Part shown: piece by piece, positions 54,944 through 64,000 of the stretch
How the letters are laid out: each line of letters starts with the position of its first letter
Numbering within the stretch: the stretch's first letter is position 1
NCBI GenBank assembly: GCA_037957365.1
Contig: JARHVA010002373.1
Span: 903,501 to 967,500 of the forward strand
Reading direction: 5' to 3'
DNA: 64,000 bases
Source of the DNA: Torreya grandis
Lineage: Eukaryota; Streptophyta; Pinopsida; Cupressales; Taxaceae
Notes under the pieces: generated by a model
Told to the model about the DNA's origin: nothing
What the model saw: the letters and a program-made list of their open reading frames with translations, nothing else
The model's database searches: none
Program-made: the position numbers and the translations under genes

Positions 54944-56165
54944 TCCCATTATCCAAATAGAAGCTACCATCCAAACACTTATTCACCAATTGAGTCCCAA
55001 ACAAAAACAAAAACATGTAGATACACAAATTTCCTTCTTATAAAAATAATATTTCATTTTCCATAAATTTTGTAATGAGAGATATTATTTCAAATCTCTT
55101 TTTAAGTGGTATTCCTAGTACATGATAGAATAGACTAATTACTTCAAGAAAATGAAAATTTTACAAATAGTGAGGTGCTAACTCAAAGTAATTTCCAAAC
55201 TTGATCAAACTTTTATGAAGTCATACCCATAAAAAACTATTGTCACTTGTTGAAAAATTTATATGATTCATTTTATTATCGGTTTAACTCTTAGGTGGAT
55301 TTTTCACTTATAACTAATTCATGATTAAGTTAAATTCATTTTACCTTTATTTCAACTTACTAAGAGACCTGTGGAATTTGTCTCCAATAATTTCCCAAAT
55401 GATAATTGTTTGTCACCTCCAACTGTACACAAAACTTGAAAGGAGCCATATCAAGAGTAATATGATGAGGATTATTATATGAAAAATCCATTATATTGGG
55501 ACTCATGTAAAGAAATAATTCATATATATATTGTTGATCCATGTATTATATTTTTGAAATTTATTCTAAGATATGGTTCATCCTCTTAGTTTGCTCATCT
55601 CAAGGTGGTAAGAAGAAATGGAATCTAGTTTTTTCCTAGATTAACATGCATTATTTTCAATAACATCAAAGTTACTTGTTTGATATTATGTACTCTACAA
55701 CACCATATATCCTAAATATCTCCTAGATAAACCATTGGGATGAAAATAAATAATCATCTTTCATATTCCTGGGGATGAAGTGAGATATTTTTGGGTATCT
55801 ATCACAACCAAAATCATAACATGCTCATCATTTGTCATTAGAAAACCTTAAACAAATTACATGTTGATTAATTTCCATTTTTAATATATACTATTTTAAG
55901 GATACAACATCTTAGTTGATTTTTTTTTATCAACTTTAACCTGTTGACAGTCTAAACATCTAGGGAAAATTTGTGTTGTGTTTATTTTTTGAGACCCAAT
56001 AATAAATGTAATGTCATAAGGTCTACAAACAACTTTTAAAACCATATATATCCAAAATAAGGAGCACAATACTCATCCTCAAATACTAAATGAATTATAA
56101 TATTTTGATAATATAGTGGAGAGAATGACTAATTTACAAGAGGATTATGTTTATTGAAAGGAGAA

Positions 56166-56733
56166 GTCTCGATGGTTAAGGAGAAAGATGGGATAGATAG
56201 GGTTTGGAAAGGGAAGAGGAAATTAGAAGAATATAATGAGGTTTTTGAAGAGTATATATCAACTCATGCTAAAATGAATCTGATCCTAATGGATTTGGAG
56301 CTATAGAAAGGGTTGCTTAGATGGTTCATGAAAGGCAAAGTATTTGAAGGAGGGATTTAAATCCATTAAGGCTTAGGTGGGTACTTTATATATTAAGTAA
56401 GAATGAGATAAAAAGTATATGGAATTTAAAGCTTTGTATGATAAGTGCTCAGTAATAGAAAAGGATAACCAAGACATTCAACAAAATATTGAGAGTCTAG
56501 TTCAATTTAGTAAGAATATTGTGGAGAACCGCATCAACATGGTTAATATCTTGAAGTTTTTGGTGAAAAAAATGATTGAATATGGGAGCTCAACCAAAAA
56601 AGTGAATAAGATCAAAGTTATTGGTAAATATAATGACGAGGATGTTAAATCATCGAGAATTAGGAATCTAGAGCAAGTCTTGAATAATATGTCTCAAATA
56701 TGGGAACTTACCCTGGAAGGGATGTCTAATTAG
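56166..56733 (+). pseudogene. Coiled-coil open frame, right copy (104 codons still open)
   Basis: Partner of 4297-4863. The frame 56419-56733 runs from Met through DNQDIQQNIESLVQFSKNIV to a C-terminus rich in Asn/Glu (NLEQVLNNMSQIWEL). The preceding Lys/Glu-rich part (from ~56166) is separated by stops. Family not recognised. It may be the last exon or tail of a transposon protein. Kept as a pseudogene because no start context, splice site or intact upstream part was found. Confidence 0.4.
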
Positions 56734-57020
56734 TGTGCATCTTTGTCTTGTTTTATAGATCTTTAGTTTTTGTTTATTTGATTTTGTCATTGTTTTTGCT
56801 TTTGGTTAAGTAGAATTTATTGTTTCCATTTGGTACTTTAGGCTAGTCTAATTATTTCTTGTAAAGGGTTGGGGGCCCTGTTTAACCTTCTTTTTACCAA
56901 ATATAAAAATAAAAATAATGGTTTAGAACATATAATTATACCTTATGATTTATAATCCCATTATCCTTGACCTAGTAACCATAATATTGATGATCTTATG
57001 CCTTATCCCTTAAGGTAATC

Positions 57021-57684
57021 TTAATTTTATCATAGTGCTCATCACTCGCTAGATGACTCAAAATATGTTACTTAAAGGTAATACAAGATGTCTAGATGGT
57101 TATATTTATCCTTAAATTTATTATATCTCACCTAAAAATATTATCTACCCTATCTCACTCCTTACACCTCTTACATCCTACTCTATATGATATGCACTTA
57201 CAATTCAATATTTATTTCACACATTCCCCTATTACATATTACAATGTTTTGGTATAAGTATCATTTATATCATTATAATAGTCAAGGTACATGTATTTGA
57301 GACATGCCTCATATTCATGCAGGCATTTATTAGATTCATATTCAATTTTGATTTTAACGTGGTGTTCATCACCTACAAGATGATTCAAAATATGTTCCTG
57401 AAAGGTAATACAAGATTTCTAGATGGTTACTCTATTTATCATTATATATATTTTTATTTATCACCTTAAAATATACTATCTACCCTATCTCACTCCTTTC
57501 ACCTCTTGCATCCTACTCTATACACTGTGCACATAAAATTCACTCACACACACACACACATTCCCCCACTACCTATTACAATGTTGTGGTATAAGTATCA
57601 ATTCCATCATTACAAAATTCAAAGGACATGTGTTTAAGACATGCCTCATATTCATACATGAATTTATTAGATGTCATAAAGTGT
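57021..57684 (+). repeat. Two-copy tandem duplication, period ~327 bp (right copy)
   Basis: Partner of 5150-5812. The CA run in the second unit (57544-57561) is slightly longer than in the left copy. Confidence 0.9.
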
Positions 57685-59169
57685 CATACAATGCCATATA
57701 TGCTACATTTGTATTTTCTATGTTTCATCCATATGACACCATTACTAATATTGTGACATGATTTTAACCTCTATGATATACAACAAAAATCATATTACCC
57801 TGATGAAGAATCCTACCAATATTTTACCTAGGTTTAAAACATTGACTTATCCTTGAGATAATTATGATGAAGAATTATGGTAAGAACTCCTTTCAAAACT
57901 TCATAACCTCTAAGGCACTAATATAACTATCAACAACTAGAGCTTAGACATTTGTCATGAGGTGCTAAAATATCCCCACTTGGCTTTCCTGAGTGTATTT
58001 ACAAGATGGTGCTACATAATATCTATTGAAGTTTGATGATTATCACTAACCCTCATTATTATAGTAATATGTCTTTATACATAGTGGTTAGCACCTTGTG
58101 TAACATATCCCAATTTTTCAACAAAGAGTTCACCATTAGTAGAATGTGTCCCAATGTAGCATTTTCTAAGTTAATTATAAAAATACCTTGAAGAATGAAT
58201 TGAGCATTCAATGTCAGCAAAGAAGCATCATACTCATCCATGAATAGTTCCATCTTATTAAAATTCATTCTAAAGTCCCAATTATTATATCTTTTCTCTC
58301 CACTTTTTTTTTATGTATTCTTCTCCAAGATAAAACAATATCTTCCACTCTACTCTAGTGAGATATTTTTTGCATCATAGTTATTGGATGCAACCATGAT
58401 CTAGATTTTCTATTAGTCTAACTCCAAATTATTTCCCCGTGTTTTCATTGGTCAACTTAGATAATAAAAAATAATGTTTTTGCATCTCATGTGGCCTTGA
58501 ATAAATTATTCATTGCCTCTCAAAAATATGCCCTTTTGTTTGTGTTCTTTGGAAAGATAAATTCCATTTTTTACCCTTAATTCTTTGCAAACGACATTCT
58601 TGCATGTTATTTACTTACTATCTTCTAAGAGATCTATGCAATTTATAAAATTTTGAAACATATCATTTAGGTATTTATTAAAGGGCAGTGTGGAGTCAAG
58701 AATGTATTGGGGATGTGTAGTAGTGAGAGATTTGATTGTTTTTATGATTCCTTCTTCAATTTGTACACATCACGTCATCTTGTCTAATATTGCACTCTGA
58801 TTCAAAACATATCTTTGTTACTCATTTTATAGAGGTTCTTAAAGTCTAACACCTATAATTTTAGTTTTGTTTCATCACTCCTAAAGAGACCCTAATGTTG
58901 GTCACCTCTTATCATTGTTTGCTGAAAAAGGCCTTAATTATTGATAGGGGGTTTTATGGTGAATTTGAATTAGGTTTAGATATCCCCATAAAACCTAGTG
59001 GTCCTATTTATGGTTTTTCTCCTTGAATTAAATATTTTGTACTCAATTCTTCTGCCAATTTACCCTCTAGTTATTTTTTATTCCACTCCTATTCTTCTAA
59101 TCTTTCCACTTCAACCAATTGTGCCTATATTTTATTTTCCTCCTTATCCTTTTAGTGGTTTCCTCTTGC

Positions 59170-59465
59170 ACCATCCTTTGGAAATATTCATCGAACTTAT
59201 TTTGACACTCTTCCTCAATTGCCTTATCCTCCTTTTCCTTCTTTTGGTGTTCTTCCTCAGCGTCCTTATTTTTATATGCTTTCTTTTATCATTTCTCCTC
59301 TTATTTTTTCTTTTTGACATCTTTTTTTTTTTTTTTCTTTTTTTTCTTTTTGCCTTTTTTTAATTTTTTTTCTTCTTCCTCCTTTTCTCCCCTTTCTACT
59401 CTTATTTTTATTATTTATCTTATTACTCCTTATCCTTTATTTCCTTCTCCACTTTCTCTATCTCT
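59170..59465. repeat. Pyrimidine-rich tract (right copy)
   Basis: Partner of 7300-7590. The T-run lengths differ slightly between the copies. Confidence 0.6.
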
Positions 59466-61716
59466 AATTCTTGTTGCACTTATATAAAAATGTTCAACTC
59501 TCTATCTTTCCTTAATTACTCATTGTAAGCCTCTATCTATTTGTCTAATTCTACATGTTGTTTTACCAAATTGTGATATTAGGGTATAATGATACTAATA
59601 AAATGATAAAAATATTTTCACTAGGGATATATAACATATATCAATTAGAAATATTAAATTCATACCTACCTTATTGACTAAAAATAATAAACAAACATTA
59701 AATCAAAAAAATTGATGAGAAGACAGTCTAAAACTTAGTGAATTATTTCAATGGCTATTATCTAGTCACTAAATATGTGAAGGGAATATTAGAACATCAA
59801 ATGGTCCTTTAATTCATATGAATCTATATTAATTGATTGATTTTATTTACCATATACATGGTGAGTTGCATATTCATTTTCTAGGCATGTGATTTTCACT
59901 ATATACATGAGTGGGATGTAGGATATATAGGTTACATAAGATACATGGACATATAGATTCATGAGATTATTTACACCTAGGGGAGACCTTTATACATGAA
60001 GGGCATGCATACACTAGGGGAATAGTTACACACTTTTAGCTTGTATCTTTCTATATTGATCCATTGATCATAATAGATTGGTATACATGACTTGATCTTT
60101 CTCATACTTTCTAAATTGTTATTTCCTATAGATATTATGATTTTGTATATTGGATGATGGCATTGATTGATTATGAAAAATAACATTAATTCCTCCATAC
60201 ATCATTGATTTGATGATTATTACATTTTTTTATCATTTTTTTAATAATATATTGCATCTTATATAAGTTTATTATGTATACACATACTATTTTAAAACTT
60301 GATCAATTGCTGATGCTTTCTCTCTTATAGGAACCCATCGAGTCTCAATCTCTCTAAGTGCATGACTTAAAGGGTGCATTGGAAAATGGCTAGGTAGATA
60401 ATTGTTTCTTCAAAGGATTGTTTTCCCCTATACCACCACTTGCTATCTACATAACCTTCTCCTATACACTTCCCTAAGCTTTAACACCTTCTTTACACAC
60501 TCTTCCAAGAAATTCACTACCTTACTTGACCCCTTCCTAAGCCTAAAACCCTTTTTTATACTTTAAAATACACTATCAACCTGGGTTGACCCCATATTTA
60601 ATTTGATAAAATCACATTATGGGTCTAGGTCAGCCTTGGTCAACCTAGATCAGGACCTAACTTTTTTTTATCAATTAATGTTACAAAGTCGAATTGGTCT
60701 AACCCTATTGGATAAACTTTAAAATAGTTTTAGGGTTAGACTCAAATCCATATACACATCCATTTACATCATTTATTATAAAATAGAAGAAGAATATCAT
60801 ATTGTGCATCTTCTTATCCATCATTATAATCGAGGATCATTGCTTAGGGTTCTAATACTACACTTGGAGATATGAATTATTTTTTGTGGATAAGTCTTTT
60901 AGATGCATAGAGAAGTTATGTAACACAAAGGTGATTTATCCTTATTATCATTACATACTACAAAAACCTCTTTTAAAGCACCTTGGCCAAGGGAGATATT
61001 GAGGCTCGACAGGTTCATCTTCAAAGGTAAGTATTCCTAACTTTGTTCTTCCTTTGTAAGAATGGATATATTTTCATTTGTATTTCTCTCCCATGCATTA
61101 GGAATTCCTATACATTGACTTGAGTATAGATATTCTATGCATGTTTACTTTTTATGTTTATTACCCCCACTTTGTGCCATAATATTTGGTGAGAACTAGA
61201 TTAAATTTTACTTTACTTTGCATTTACTTATTAAATATGAAATCATAGGACCTATCTAGGGTTATTGCATGGTGTTTCTTGACTAAAGGCTTTGGAACCC
61301 TCTCTAGTGGTTTTATTATGGTAAGATATCCCTTAGTTAGGTCTAGCAGATCCATCTTGGTTATGACCCCAAATGTTTAATGTATCAAAAAATGAAAGTG
61401 TAAGTAAGATTTATCTTCTCTAATCAAGGATTGATTAATAGTCAATTGTATTTTCCTTTGTATACATTATGGTGAATCTGATGTGAACCAAACCCTTGTA
61501 TATTTTATTTCATGTATTCATTTTATTATCATATTATATATTTTAATTTTGAAATACTATATCAAACCTATCAGTATAGTTATAATTGTCTTTACACATG
61601 TTTAACACACAGTCACCCCAAAATGCCTTTGTTCTATTTTTACAGGTCTTCTCCAAATATAGATTATTAGATTGATTAGGTCAACATAGCCTTATTTTTT
61701 ATTTATAAGATTTCAT

Positions 61717-62202
61717 ACATAGTCAAGCCAGTCGACTCTGTTCACAATTATTATTTTCAGCATATAGGTTTGTAGACATAGTCGAGCCAATCAACTTTAT
61801 TCACAGATTCATTTCTATCATAGGTTCTACAAATTCTATCAAGCTAGTCAACTTTGTTTGTAAAATATTTAAGTCATCACTTGAGCATCATAGCATAAAA
61901 TTTTGAAGACTAATCATCTTTAAAACCACCAATTACCTTCTTTATCATTTTGGTTTTTCATTTACAATATTATTTTTCACAAGTTTGCAATCTATAAAAC
62001 TTCATCCCCATAGCGAACTGGGTCAACTAGCTCGACATAATTTTGTAGCTTGTCTTCTATCTAGGAGGCATAGATGGCATGTTCAACTCTATTCATATAG
62101 ATCTTGTTTATAAAGAATAATAATGACCCTATCAACTCTGTTATGTATTATTTTCATATAATGTCACCTGAACCAACTCTGTACTCTTCAAGGTCAAGGA
62201 AT
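61717..62202 (+). repeat. Degenerate short motif array (right copy)
   Basis: Partner of 9845-10330. Confidence 0.6.
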
Positions 62203-62471
62203 CAGCCTATTTTTGCTAGTAATTAGTTCACTTTTATTTTCAATTTTAGATTAACAAACTTATATTAAATAGGTGGTTTTTTAATTTACTGATTTAGTCA
62301 CACTATTTTTCTCTTTTTCACACACTTACAAATCACTTTACATAAAAAAACATTAAACATTTTTCTTCCCAAGGCCTACCTACTTGGATTTTGTCACTAA
62401 GGGGGAAGCCATCTGGCCAAGTATAAACACATGGTTGATGGTATATATTGTCAAAGAACATAACACTTTAT

Positions 62472-64000
62472 TGTAGACTTAGGTTTCACCCTAGATGAAA
62501 GTATAAATGTTCAAGTCCTACTCTCAAACCTAGTCCAACATGGGAATGAACCTAGGTTGTGGGTTACATGTATTTGGGTTAGACCTCTAGGTTTTTTAAT
62601 GAGGCTATCTCCTCAGATAAGATAATTTGGATATCAATTTATAAAACCTAAGAAACTTGGGATAAAAAGATGAAAGAAGCTGAATAAAATAAGACCTATT
62701 CTAACATGTGGTGATGCACTATAATTTTTCATATCTACTCATAATCTTGAACCCTTAGCACACTAATGGACCATGAATAAAACTAATACAATGCTTGTTG
62801 TAATTTATAAGCAACACTATTTCACATAGAGGTTAGTTGAATGTACTAAGAGTGGAGGAAAATGAAGATAAGGTTTGATTGAAGACACTTATAAATAAAA
62901 TTCCATCCTATCCTTGAGATATCAATGCTATGACACACTATATGACCTACAAAGAAGATTGTTAGCATTCAGGTTGAGCTTGAACCTGGAAAGGGAAGAT
63001 TAGACCACTTTACATAATAAGAAAACACAACATACTAAGCATAGATTGACAAACACTGTAGAATGTCTTTCTCATTACTCCAAGAGGTGAAAAATATAAT
63101 TTTGGCAAAGTCTAGTCTTACCATCCTGAGGGATGAAAATCAAGGCTTAAAATCTAGAATATATAGAAGATTGAAATGAGAGAGAGGAGGTTTTTTGGTG
63201 ATGAAGGGGTCATTATTGAGTTCAAATCCACTCTCAACAACAATTATAGCCACCCTACATTTATGTTCCTTCAAAATACTCAATTGGTGATGACCACCTT
63301 GATAAATAGTTGCAACAGTCACTCATTCCTTCTCCCACTTCTTTTTATATTAATGCTATTTTTAGCTACAATGGTAGGATCAATCTATTATGCTCCTATT
63401 TTAGTATTGATTGCCCCTTATTGGTTCATTTGTCATGAGAGAATGGAGAAAAGGGTCATAATCACATCATTGGATCTGATAATGAACCTTGACATGTTTG
63501 CTTCTATGGCCTTATTTTGAAACCTAAAATTTGGTCCATCGTAGATAAAAACCAATTTATATTGGTTTTTCTATAATTTTGACACTTTTGTTTGTTATCC
63601 TTTGCCCTATATTAGGCCTACAAGACCTTTTTAATCTTTTATGAAATATTAAAGGTGACCCTTAACCCTAAAAGGTCCATTCTGGTTCTTCTTGGATTAT
63701 CATTGAGCTTGGCACCTTTTTGTATTAACTTGCTTGAGTCAAAAACTTGCATCTTCAACTTTCATCAAAAGTCCTGGGCTTGCCTTTGCTTGATTGGTCA
63801 TCGAAAGCTAACTTAGGTCATTGACCTATTGACCTCCTCTTTCACCATCAATCTCAAGTTGCATGAATGCCCACTGATTATTGATCTTGAACTTGAGATA
63901 ATATGGTCTTGACACTTAACACCTTTGTATTTACAATCAGGATCTACCAATCCTTTGACTTGATTACATGTCATCGATCTCCTTGGTATAATTAAATACA
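62472..64000 (-). repeat. Partial long LTR (right copy), cut by the window edge
   Basis: Partner of 10600-12128, the outer (3') part of the minus-strand long-LTR element. If the duplication continues, the rest of that element should follow beyond the window. Confidence 0.85.

Larger units (their letters stand above)
51870..64000. repeat. Right copy of the >12.1-kb near-identical duplicated segment
   Basis: Partner of 1-12128, running off the right edge of the window. It starts, as far as can be compared, inside the reverse transcriptase region of the chromovirus. It carries the same chromovirus 3' half, coiled-coil frame, 327-bp-period tandem duplication, pyrimidine tract, degenerate short repeat and start of a long LTR. 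Single-base differences are scattered evenly. Examples are a sense codon at 56578-56580 where the left copy has a stop (4709-4711), and a one-base difference beside the T run in integrase (~1840 versus ~53710). The left boundary may lie anywhere at or before 51870. Confidence 0.97.

Noticed and set aside
1..64000. The two >12-kb copies as LTRs of one giant retroelement
   Set aside because: They contain several unrelated old transposons and anonymous DNA, begin inside an RT gene, and lie around a host gene. That is not LTR structure.

Overview
This window is AT-rich nuclear DNA from a land plant with a large, repeat-filled genome. Two things point there: canonical GT-AG introns inside a plant diterpene synthase gene, and a dense mosaic of decayed Ty3/gypsy LTR retrotransposons. 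A gymnosperm fits best because of the old, diverged elements and the insertions inside the gene, but the species cannot be fixed from sequence alone. No prokaryotic genes, CRISPR arrays, rRNA or tRNA genes were recognised. Nearly all short open frames are chance frames or pieces of transposon genes.

Layout, left to right. 1-3074: 3' part of a Ty3/gypsy chromovirus (RT, RNase H, integrase, chromodomain, 3' LTR). 3080-10590: mostly anonymous DNA with a decayed coiled-coil frame (4.3-4.86 kb), a 327-bp-period tandem duplication (5.15-5.81 kb), a pyrimidine-rich tract (7.3-7.6 kb) and a degenerate short repeat (9.85-10.33 kb). 10600-17058: minus-strand LTR element with LTRs of about 2.2 and 1.4 kb and only a broken gag-like region. 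17.08-22.75 kb: plus-strand gypsy (Tat-like) gag and protease remnant without a visible RT. 23.9-25.6 kb: minisatellites and CA/CG microsatellites. About 26.15-26.6 kb: minus-strand plant mobile domain remnant. 26.6-28.8 kb: low-copy-looking DNA. 28.8-30.36 kb: three tandem copies of a ~0.53-kb unit.

30360-44505 is a minus-strand retrotransposon array, LTR-internal-LTR-internal-LTR, with a gag zinc knuckle in each internal region. It sits between near-matching 5-bp flanks, and a later 1981-bp solo LTR with an exact 5-bp duplication has landed in one gag region. The array ends 43 bp before a splice acceptor. From 44554 to 46469 come five intact 3' exons of a class II diterpene synthase (copalyl diphosphate synthase-like), 295 residues ending in a stop. 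The tail of its last exon is repeated in decayed form in the 3' flank (to ~47.07 kb). 47237-48798 is a small minus-strand LTR-gag-LTR element. 49318-54943 is a full-length but broken chromovirus.

The most striking large feature: 51870-64000 repeats 1-12128 almost base for base at an offset of 51,869-51,872 bp, and both copies run off the window. This is either a recent ~52-kb tandem duplication that should also carry the diterpene synthase 3' end, or two haplotypes joined in assembly. The only host gene recognised is the diterpene synthase. Its first two thirds, including the class II catalytic motif, is not in the window.
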